NCBI RefSeq assembly: GCF_030652775.1
Contig: NZ_JAUSPS010000074.1
Coordinates: 16,154-80,153 of the forward strand
Length of the DNA stretch: 64,000 bases
Direction of reading: 5' to 3'
Source of the DNA: Acetobacterium sp.
GTDB lineage: Bacteria > Bacillota > Clostridia > Eubacteriales > Eubacteriaceae
Positions 16,091 to 23,030 of this stretch are shown here, piece by piece. Under the pieces are notes generated by a model, which was given only the letters and a program-made list of their open reading frames with translations, had not been told where the DNA came from and searched no databases. The position numbers and the translations under genes are program-made. How positions within the stretch are numbered: position 1 is the first letter of the stretch; each line of letters opens with the position of its first letter.

Positions 16091-17241
16091 TAGTTATTCT
16101 CCTTTAAATAAGATTTTAATCCATTAACCAGGGCATCAATATGAGCTTGCTCATTAAAATAACCGATGCCGATGCGACAAGTTCCTCGGGTAACGGTGCC
16201 AATCAGACGATGAGCACTGGGTGCACAATGCAACCCGGAACGGATCATCACCTGGCACTCCTGATCCAGATAAAAAGCGATTTCTTCCGGGACGTGACCT
16301 TCAATATTAAATGGAATGACACCAACACTTTTGGAAGAATCCTGGGGGCCGTAAATTTCAATGCCGGGGACCTGACTTAATGCGTTTAGGGCATAGTCCA
16401 TCAGGGTATCCTCTTTATGTCGGATTGTTTCCAGGCCTTCAGCTTCCAGAAATGCCAGAGCTGCGCCCAGGCCGATAATTCCGCTGACGTTCATGGTACC
16501 GGCCTCCAGATGATTGGGATAATAGTCCGGCTGGTATTCATAGGCTGAATCACCGCCGGTACCGCCGGAAATGAGGGGATGAATTTCAGCATCGCAATTT
16601 ACGATCAAACCGCCAGTACCCATCGGACCTAACAGGCTTTTATGTCCCGTAAAGGCCAAAAGATCAATGTTCTGTGCCTGAACATCAATCGGAATAACCC
16701 CAGCAGTCTGAGCAGCGTCCACTAGAAAAAGAATGTTCTTTTCTCGCGCTAAGGCGCCGATCTCACCAATCGGTTGGATGGTCCCCAACACATTGGAGGC
16801 ATGGGTAAAAACGATGATTTTTGTATATGGAGTGATAGCCGCTTCCACATCTTGGATATCTGTTTCGCCTTGCGCTGTGGCTGGTACCACCGAAATATTA
16901 ATCCCATGATCGCGCTCCAGAGTTTTTAGGCATCGCCAGACGGCGTTATGTTCCAGGGAGCTGGTGACCACATGATCACCGGGTTTTAAGATCCCCTGGA
17001 GAGCCAGATTTAAAGATTCAGTAACTGATGAAGTGAACACCACTGTTTTTGGATCATTATGGTTAAAGAGCTTTGCCAGGCTTTTTCTGGTCTGATAGAC
17101 AAGCCCATCAGCCAAAATGGCTTTTTCATAGGAGCCGCGACCGGAAGTCCCGCCATTATTGACAATATAATCATAAATTGCTTCCGGAACTGCTAATGGT
17201 TTGGGAAAGGTGGTTGCGGCATTATCTAAATAAATATCCAT
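16090..17241 (-). CDS. class V cysteine desulfurase / selenocysteine lyase-like
   Basis: A 383-aa PLP enzyme with the N-terminal YLDNAATTFPKP motif, the PLP lysine in FTGHKSLLGPMG and the active-site cysteine in RSGLHCAPSAHR. It belongs to the SufS/CsdA-like group often annotated am_tr_V, which is common in Clostridia and sometimes linked to selenium-dependent hydroxylases. It removes sulfur from cysteine to form a persulfide. An AAGGAG site precedes the ATG. It is coupled to the FeS-domain protein and lies between the DGC operon and lpd, so persulfide supply to this island is possible. Confidence 0.88.
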   Translation of the reverse strand: MDIYLDNAATTFPKPLAVPEAIYDYIVNNGGTSGRGSYEKAILADGLVYQTRKSLAKLFNHNDPKTVVFTSSVTESLNLALQGILKPGDHVVTSSLEHNAVWRCLKTLERDHGINISVVPATAQGETDIQDVEAAITPYTKIIVFTHASNVLGTIQPIGEIGALAREKNILFLVDAAQTAGVIPIDVQAQNIDLLAFTGHKSLLGPMGTGGLIVNCDAEIHPLISGGTGGDSAYEYQPDYYPNHLEAGTMNVSGIIGLGAALAFLEAEGLETIRHKEDTLMDYALNALSQVPGIEIYGPQDSSKSVGVIPFNIEGHVPEEIAFYLDQECQVMIRSGLHCAPSAHRLIGTVTRGTCRIGIGYFNEQAHIDALVNGLKSYLKENN

Positions 17242-17399
17242 AATACACTCCTTCTATAATCAAATAATAATATGCTTAGTTGTTTCCTTTATCATAGACG
17301 CTATTTCTAAATTCGTCAATAAAATTAACAGGTAGAATTTGGGTTGATAAAATTTCTGATGATATGAATCGGATTGGAAAAAGGGTAAAAAAATTACGG

Positions 17400-17449
17400 T
17401 TGACAAATTGGTGCGAAAACGATATCGTATGAACAAAACATCATATGAA
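17400..17449 (+). promoter_or_regulatory. lpd promoter with CATATGAA direct repeat
   Basis: TTGACA (17400) and TATCGT (17423) are 17 nt apart. CGTATGAA and CATATGAA, 16 nt apart start to start, begin inside the -10 box (17426-17449). The same layout occurs at arsA and arsD, which defines a shared operator. Confidence 0.75.
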
Positions 17450-17508
17450 CATATGGTTATTTGAATTGCGTGAATATAAAACTATCTGATAACTAAAAAG
17501 GAGAAGTA

Positions 17509-18894
17509 ATGAAAATTACAATTATTGGTGCTGGCCCGGGCGGTTATGAAGCCGCTATTATGGCAGCTAAACTAGGTGCAGAAGTGACGGTTGTTGAGAA
17601 AAAAGAGGTCGGCGGAACCTGCCTTAATATCGGTTGTATTCCGACCAAGGCTTTGCTAGCTTCGGCAGATGTTTTGACAACCTCATTGGAAGCCGAAAAG
17701 TTTGGCGTTTTCAATGATCATACGACCGTTGATCTAAAGCAAATTATTGAACGAAAAGATAAGCTGGTTGCTGGTTTAGTTAAGGGAATCGAATTTCTTT
17801 TCGAATCAAACGGCATCAATCTGATTCGCGGGATCGGCAAACTAATTGATTCAAAAACGGTCGAAGTGAAGTGTAATGATGGCGGGGTTGAAACACTGGT
17901 GAGTGATAAAATATTATTGGCGACCGGTTCAGTCCCCGTCTGTCCAGAAATGTTTCATTATGATGGCGAGAAAGTGATTACCAGTACCGAGGCATTGGCG
18001 TTAAAAACGCCGCCTAAATCGATGATTGTTGTTGGGGGTGGCGTCATCGGGTGCGAACTGGGGCAGTTTTTCAGTCATCTGGGAACAAAAATAACGATTG
18101 TAGAAATGGCTGATCAAATTTTGAGTTCCGAAGACGAGAGTGTTGCAAAACAATTATTACGACAATTTAAACGGGAAAAAATAAAAGTTTTGACCGCCAA
18201 TGGTGTTACTGACGTGAAGGTTGAGAACTCCGGAGTGGTGGTAACATTAAAAAATGGCGCAATTTTGGAAGCAGAAATGATGCTACTTTCGATTGGGCGA
18301 TCCAGCTATTCTAAAGGTCTAAATCTGGAAGAATTAGGAATTAAAGTTGATCTCAAAGGCCAGATTGAAGTCGATGAGACACTGCAAACCAGTGTAAAAG
18401 GGATTTATGCCGTAGGGGATCTTATTAATACCCCTTATTTAGCCCATGTCGCCTCTAAGGAAGGCATTATCGCCGCCGAAAATATGTTGGGGAAAAATAA
18501 AACCGGCATTCATAAAGCGATCCCCAGATGCGTGTATACAGATCCCCAGGTTGCGGCGGTCGGATTAACCGAAAAAGACGCCCAGCAAAAGGGAATTGTT
18601 TATAAAACTGGCAGTTTTGATTTTAGATCGCTGGGAAAAGCCCAAATCATCGGGAAAATTCAGGGACAGGTTAAAATTATTGTGGATGAACAAGATGTCA
18701 TCATCGGCGCTTCGATTATTGGGCCTGAGGCGACTGATCTTTTGGCAGAGTTAACTATGGCAGTCCACCTTGGGTTAACGGCAGAAGAGCTTGGTGATGT
18801 GATCCATCCGCACCCAACGTTGTCCGAAGCCATCATGGAAGCCCTTCATGATATTCATGGGATGTCAATTAATAAAGCTTCTTTACGATTTTAA
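17509..18894 (+). CDS. lpdA: dihydrolipoamide dehydrogenase
   Basis: A 461-aa flavoprotein that reoxidises or reduces protein-bound dihydrolipoamide with NAD+. It has the N-terminal FAD motif GAGPGGYEA, the redox disulfide Cys38/Cys43 in GGTCLNIGCIPTK, the NAD motif VVGGGVIGCELG, and the C-terminal His-Glu pair in HPHPTLSEA. No pyruvate dehydrogenase or glycine cleavage genes accompany it. Its promoter shares an operator with arsA and arsD, and the only lipoyl-domain protein in the window is the DGC fusion. I infer it serves that protein. Involvement in a glycine cleavage system encoded elsewhere cannot be excluded. Confidence 0.92.
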   Translation: MKITIIGAGPGGYEAAIMAAKLGAEVTVVEKKEVGGTCLNIGCIPTKALLASADVLTTSLEAEKFGVFNDHTTVDLKQIIERKDKLVAGLVKGIEFLFESNGINLIRGIGKLIDSKTVEVKCNDGGVETLVSDKILLATGSVPVCPEMFHYDGEKVITSTEALALKTPPKSMIVVGGGVIGCELGQFFSHLGTKITIVEMADQILSSEDESVAKQLLRQFKREKIKVLTANGVTDVKVENSGVVVTLKNGAILEAEMMLLSIGRSSYSKGLNLEELGIKVDLKGQIEVDETLQTSVKGIYAVGDLINTPYLAHVASKEGIIAAENMLGKNKTGIHKAIPRCVYTDPQVAAVGLTEKDAQQKGIVYKTGSFDFRSLGKAQIIGKIQGQVKIIVDEQDVIIGASIIGPEATDLLAELTMAVHLGLTAEELGDVIHPHPTLSEAIMEALHDIHGMSINKASLRF

Positions 18895-18924
18895 ACGGCA
18901 AATTAAGTAAAGAATAAAAAACAC

Positions 18925-18974
18925 TTGACAAAGTCGCATGAATGAGATATCATATGAACATAAAGACATATGAA
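18925..18974 (+). promoter_or_regulatory. arsA promoter with CATATGAA-N8-CATATGAA operator
   Basis: TTGACA (18925), 17-nt spacer, TATCAT (18948). A perfect direct repeat CATATGAA-N8-CATATGAA (18951-18974) overlaps the -10 box and the start site. Best copy of the three. Confidence 0.8.
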
Positions 18975-19004
18975 TTTGTGGTCATATAAGAAAGAAGGAT
19001 TGTC

Positions 19005-20720
19005 ATGTACAGAAATTTCACACCCGATACTATTAATTTAACTAAATATTTATTTTATACCGGCAAAGGCGGCGTTGGTAAAACTTCCACCGCCTGTGCA
19101 ACGGCAGTGAGCCTTGCCGATCAGGGGAAGAAAGTATTCCTTGTCAGCACGGATCCGGCTTCAAATTTACAGGATGTATTTGAAACAGCATTAACCGGAC
19201 AAGGCGTCCCCATTAAAAACGTGCCTAATTTAATGGTAGCCAACCTGGATCCCATCGAGGCCGCAGAAGAATATAAGGAATCTGTGGTCGGACCTTATCG
19301 AGGAAAATTACCGGACGTGGCGATTGCTAGTATGGAAGAACAACTGGCGGGATCCTGTACCGTTGAGATTGCCGCATTTAACGAATTTTCTCGATTTATC
19401 ACCGATGAAAAAATGAACAAAGAATATGATTATATCATCTTTGATACTGCCCCCACCGGCCATACTCTGAGAATGCTGCAATTACCTTCAGCCTGGGACA
19501 GCTTTATTGATGACAGTACCCATGGGGCTTCCTGTTTGGGGCAGTTATCTGGTCTGACCGAACAAAAGAAAATGTATGAAAAAGCCGTACAAACCCTATC
19601 TGATGGCGATAAGACAACGTTGATTCTAGTTTCACGACCAGAACCATCGCCACTGGCAGAAGCAGCCAGAGCATCTAAGGAATTAAAGGAAATTGGTGTT
19701 GAAAATCAAATTCTGATTATCAACGGGGCTCTGGAGAATTTTGATGAAACAGATGAAATTGCCACAGCTTTCTATAACAAACAAAAAGATGCTGTCAAAA
19801 AAATTCCCAACAGCTTAAAGACTCTGGACATTTATACCCTGCCACTGCGCGCCTACAACGTTGCTGGGGTAGACAATATTCGCCGCTTATTTATTGAAGA
19901 TGATGTGATTGAAGTGGAAAAAGTTAAGGAAATCAGTGACTTGCCAGGGTTGGAAAAACTGGTTAAAGATATGTATGATTCAAATAAAAAAGTAATTTTC
20001 ACCATGGGTAAAGGTGGCGTTGGTAAAACCACCATTGCAGCAGCTATTGCACTGGGCTTATCAAAGATGGGCAAGAAGGTTTACCTGACCACCACCGATC
20101 CAGCTGGTCATCTGAGTGCATCAACCATGGGTGGTGAAAACATCATCGTCAGTAATATTGATGAAGCCGAAGAACTGCAAAAATATCGGGATGAAGTCAT
20201 CGGGAAAGCGAAAGCAGCCAACATGAGTCAAGATGACATAGATTATATTATTGAAGATTTGGAATCCCCCTGCACCCAGGAAATTGCCGTATTTAGAGCC
20301 TTTGCCGAACAGGTTGAAAAAGCCGAAGATGGGGTGGTTGTGATCGATACCGCACCAACTGGTCATACCTTGCTGTTGCTTAACTCAACTGAGAGCTATC
20401 ACAAAGAAATGGAAAGATCCAATGCGGATATTCCCGATTCAGTCGTTAATCTCTTGCCGCGTTTGCAAAATCAGGCGGAAACTGAAGTTGTCATTGTAGC
20501 GTTGCCAGAAGCAACACCGGTATTTGAAGCACTCCGTTTAGAAGCAGATTTAAAACGTGCTGGCATTATGAATAAATGGTGGGTAATGAACGCCAGCCTA
20601 TTAGCTACCGATACCAAGGATTCGTTCTTACGGGCAAGAGCCAATAATGAAGAAAAATGGATTAAACGAATCGCTGAAGATACTAAGGGAAACTATGTGG
20701 TTATTCCCTGGAAAAAATAA
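19005..20720 (+). CDS. arsA: two-domain arsenite/antimonite-stimulated ATPase ArsA
   Basis: A 571-aa soluble ATPase with two homologous halves. P-loops GKGGVGKTS (near residue 22) and GKGGVGKTT (near 335) and both DTAPTGHTLR/L switch motifs are intact. Cys118, Cys177 and Cys423 match the three cysteines that bind As(III)/Sb(III) in E. coli ArsA (113, 172, 422). ArsA normally drives the ArsB membrane pump, but I see no arsB or acr3 in the window. ArsD, its metallochaperone, is encoded 1 kb downstream under the same type of operator. Either a distant ArsB or another permease must be the partner. Confidence 0.95.
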   Translation: MYRNFTPDTINLTKYLFYTGKGGVGKTSTACATAVSLADQGKKVFLVSTDPASNLQDVFETALTGQGVPIKNVPNLMVANLDPIEAAEEYKESVVGPYRGKLPDVAIASMEEQLAGSCTVEIAAFNEFSRFITDEKMNKEYDYIIFDTAPTGHTLRMLQLPSAWDSFIDDSTHGASCLGQLSGLTEQKKMYEKAVQTLSDGDKTTLILVSRPEPSPLAEAARASKELKEIGVENQILIINGALENFDETDEIATAFYNKQKDAVKKIPNSLKTLDIYTLPLRAYNVAGVDNIRRLFIEDDVIEVEKVKEISDLPGLEKLVKDMYDSNKKVIFTMGKGGVGKTTIAAAIALGLSKMGKKVYLTTTDPAGHLSASTMGGENIIVSNIDEAEELQKYRDEVIGKAKAANMSQDDIDYIIEDLESPCTQEIAVFRAFAEQVEKAEDGVVVIDTAPTGHTLLLLNSTESYHKEMERSNADIPDSVVNLLPRLQNQAETEVVIVALPEATPVFEALRLEADLKRAGIMNKWWVMNASLLATDTKDSFLRARANNEEKWIKRIAEDTKGNYVVIPWKK

Positions 20721-20792
20721 ACAAGTCTGTTTCGGCAGATTAAGAAGAACCAGGTAATTAATTAAAAAATAAAAACGATGAGGAGAAACAAA

Positions 20793-21071
20793 ATGATTAT
20801 TACAGATGAAGCAAAAGTGGTATTAGAAGAAATGTTGAAAGAAAACGGTCAAGATGCACTTCAGGCATCCCTGCAACAGGGTTGTTGTGGAACCTCCCTC
20901 TACTTTACATTTACTAATAAAAAAGCGGATGATCAACCGGTAATTGTAAATGGCATTAATGTGCTGATGGAAGGCGAAGCAGTGCTCAAAACAAGTACGG
21001 TTACATTAAAAACCGATGATGACGGCAAGTTGGTTGTTGAGGATTCTGCTCAGGCATCGGGTTGTTGTTAA
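20793..21071 (+). CDS. HesB/IscA-like small cysteine protein
   Basis: A 92-aa protein resembling the HesB/IscA fold found in clostridial 'HesB-like' selenoprotein families, with cysteines in QQGCCGTSLYF near residue 30 and a C-terminal SGCC. I start it at the second ATG, 6-7 nt behind a GAGGAG site; the earlier ATG would place the site inside the gene. It lies about 70 nt after arsA and probably shares its transcript. A role in binding a metal, an Fe-S cluster or a metalloid is suggested by the paired cysteines. No specific function is known to me. Confidence 0.75.
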   Translation: MIITDEAKVVLEEMLKENGQDALQASLQQGCCGTSLYFTFTNKKADDQPVIVNGINVLMEGEAVLKTSTVTLKTDDDGKLVVEDSAQASGCC

Positions 21072-21150
21072 TAAAAATCATTGAGTGAGAATGAAATGGT
21101 TTTACTGAAAAGTCATTTTATTAAGAAGAGAAAAGATGGTTGGTGAAAGA

Positions 21151-21185
21151 AAAATGCCTGCCAGAAATGGCAGGCATTTTAAAAT
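21151..21185. terminator. bidirectional terminator after the arsA unit
   Basis: A 12-bp perfect stem AAAATGCCTGCC/GGCAGGCATTTT with a 6-nt loop, between arsA's operon and the convergent small gene. Confidence 0.85.
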
Positions 21186-21189
21186 CTTG

Positions 21190-21516
21190 CTATTTAAACT
21201 TAATCGCTTTCATCTGGGTGACAAAAAAATAATCGCCAGCGGAAGAAACCATCTCAGACCAGGTTTTATATTTACTGTTTTTCATAACCAGGGAATCAAG
21301 CTCAGCTTCGGGTATGGCTTGGAATTCGTCCTCTGTAGCAGCTGAAAAACCGCCGGAATTCAGGAATAATTCGAAATCATCAAAACTGGTGTATTTTTTA
21401 ATAAAGGAACGGGTAAGATAGTTTTTTATAATGTTGAATTCACCTTTTGATGAATTTTCTAAGCGCTCACCAGATGAATGTTCGGTTTTTTTAAGATCAT
21501 TTTCTTCTAATAACAT
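21190..21516 (-). CDS. hypothetical protein, 108 aa
   Basis: I do not recognise this protein. It is acidic, rich in Glu, Ser and Phe, has no cysteine, no signal peptide and no clear transmembrane helix. A very good AAGGAGG site lies 8 nt before the ATG, and the codon use resembles the neighbours, so I consider it real. It is transcribed towards the arsA terminator and away from arsD, and shares the intergenic region with the arsD promoter. The location suggests some link to the arsenic genes, but nothing in the sequence shows it. Confidence 0.6.
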   Translation of the reverse strand: MLLEENDLKKTEHSSGERLENSSKGEFNIIKNYLTRSFIKKYTSFDDFELFLNSGGFSAATEDEFQAIPEAELDSLVMKNSKYKTWSEMVSSAGDYFFVTQMKAIKFK

Positions 21517-21660
21517 AACAAGTACCTCCTTGGAAATTTCAGCAGTTGGCTGTTACTTGCATTATTACAAATTAATCATAATAAAGCAAGTTATTTCTTT
21601 AAAATAGCAAAGAAAGAACTATGATGTTTATTGGCATCGATTGATAGATAACGCAGAAAC

Positions 21661-21710
21661 TTGACAAGCTAGCAGAAATGGCTTAACATATGAATGGACA
21701 GATATATGAA
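21661..21710 (+). promoter_or_regulatory. arsD promoter with CATATGAA-type direct repeat
   Basis: TTGACA (21661), 17-nt spacer, TAACAT (21684). CATATGAA-N8-TATATGAA (21687-21710) overlaps the -10 box exactly as at lpd and arsA. Confidence 0.75.
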
Positions 21711-21770
21711 GGGCTGTTCATAATAACTTAGATCTAAAAAATTTAGAAAAAACGAAATGGAGAATAAGAT

Positions 21771-22160
21771 ATGAGTAAAGTAGAAATTTATGAGCCAGCA
21801 ATGTGCTGTTCCACTGGTGTTTGCGGACCAGGGGTTGATCAGGAACTTTTAAGAGTGTCAACTTTTTTAAATGAACTGGCGGGAGAAGGCCGAAAAATCA
21901 TCCGGTACAATCTTTCCAGCGATCCGATGGCATTTGTTACAAATAAAGAAGTCAATGATACCATTGCCAACGAAGGAACAGAAGCCCTGCCAATCACCGT
22001 TGTGGACGGTGAGATTAGACAAAAGGGTTCTTATCCATCTAATGCAAGTTTTGCCGAATGGACAGGAATGACAAGAGAAGATATTCTCAAGATGGTTCTT
22101 AAAACACAAAAATCATCTTCAAATGGTGGTGGTTGTTCTTGTGGCAGTGGTTGTTGTTAA
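21771..22160 (+). CDS. arsD: arsenic metallochaperone / weak repressor ArsD
   Basis: A 129-aa ArsD. Cys12, Cys13 and Cys18 in AMCCSTGVCGPG are at the same positions as the metalloid-binding triad of E. coli ArsD, and the C-terminus carries further cysteines (GCSCGSGCC) like the vicinal pairs of the plasmid protein. ArsD passes As(III)/Sb(III) to ArsA and can act as a weak operon repressor. It is encoded alone behind its own promoter, separated from arsA by a convergent gene, which is unusual since arsD generally precedes arsA in one operon. Confidence 0.94.
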   Translation: MSKVEIYEPAMCCSTGVCGPGVDQELLRVSTFLNELAGEGRKIIRYNLSSDPMAFVTNKEVNDTIANEGTEALPITVVDGEIRQKGSYPSNASFAEWTGMTREDILKMVLKTQKSSSNGGGCSCGSGCC

Positions 22161-22170
22161 GATTTAAGCA

Positions 22171-22208
22171 ATACTAAAGACGTTGAATGCGTCTTTAGTA
22201 TTTTTTTA
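22171..22208 (+). terminator. arsD terminator
   Basis: A 12-bp perfect stem ATACTAAAGACG/CGTCTTTAGTAT with a 7-nt loop and a T7 run. From here to the padR start (about 250 nt) I see no gene, only a weak AT-rich promoter-like region. Confidence 0.9.
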
Positions 22209-22462
22209 TAAGGTTTTGGCAAAGAATTCTATTGACTTATTGAAAAACATATACAATTGCATTGCGAATCGATACTTTTTCGAGTACACTTAAGACAATC
22301 AATCTTCTCGAATGCTGATAATATTAGATGAAGCATCATTAAAAAGGTTTAAGTCCGGTTAAAATGGATATAAAATAACTTAAAAGGAAAGAGATGATGC
22401 TCCTAAGGCATGATCAGGTGGATTGAATTGGGAAAGAAAAACAGAACTGAGAGCAGGAAGTC

Positions 22463-22984
22463 ATGTTAGAATTTGCAATCCTTGGTTTTTTATTGAACCG
22501 GGATATGACCGGCTATGATATCAAGCAAATGATGGTAATGCGAACCTCTAATTTTATTGATGCCAGTTTTGGTAGTATCTATCCGATGCTGAAACGACTG
22601 GAAAAGGTGGGGCTGATTACTTTTGCAGAAATTGTTGAAGGTAACCGGTTCAAAAAAATGTATACCATTACGCCCAAGGGTCGGGAACATTTTATCGAAT
22701 GGCTGCAAACGCCCTGCACATTTTCCCCTTTCAATCTAGAATTTCTGGCTAAACTGTTTTTTTATAAGCATTTAAAGAAAAATGATGCGATCCTTAATAT
22801 CGAGCTTTTCAGAGGAACGGTGCAGGACGCCATGGAAAAGCTGTCAGAAATTGAAAGGACTACCTGTGATGGGATGGATCCCTTTGAATACGCCAGTCTT
22901 CAGTTTGGCAGAACCTACTACGAGATGGTTTTAAACTGGCACGAAAAACTCATAGATGACTTGAAACGTAATTCGTTGGAATAG
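22463..22984 (+). CDS. PadR-family transcriptional regulator
   Basis: A 173-aa regulator with the N-terminal PadR winged helix (LEFAILGFLLNRDMTGYDIKQ, then GSIYPMLKRLEKVGLI and YTITPKGREHF) and a C-terminal helical dimerisation half of the Vir-like type. PadR proteins repress nearby genes and respond to phenolics, drugs or unknown ligands. No plus-strand target follows; the next gene is convergent and ends at a shared terminator. It could act in trans on the ars genes or elsewhere. Target and ligand are unknown. Confidence 0.85.
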   Translation: MLEFAILGFLLNRDMTGYDIKQMMVMRTSNFIDASFGSIYPMLKRLEKVGLITFAEIVEGNRFKKMYTITPKGREHFIEWLQTPCTFSPFNLEFLAKLFFYKHLKKNDAILNIELFRGTVQDAMEKLSEIERTTCDGMDPFEYASLQFGRTYYEMVLNWHEKLIDDLKRNSLE

Positions 22985-22997
22985 TACATGTAAAAAT

Positions 22998-23030
22998 AAA
23001 CCGCACATCTTTTCAGATGTGCGGTTTTTT
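22998..23030. terminator. bidirectional terminator between padR and the GGDEF gene
   Basis: A 13-bp perfect stem AAACCGCACATCT/AGATGTGCGGTTT with a TTTC loop and a T-run; it slightly overlaps the stop codon of the convergent gene. Confidence 0.85.
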
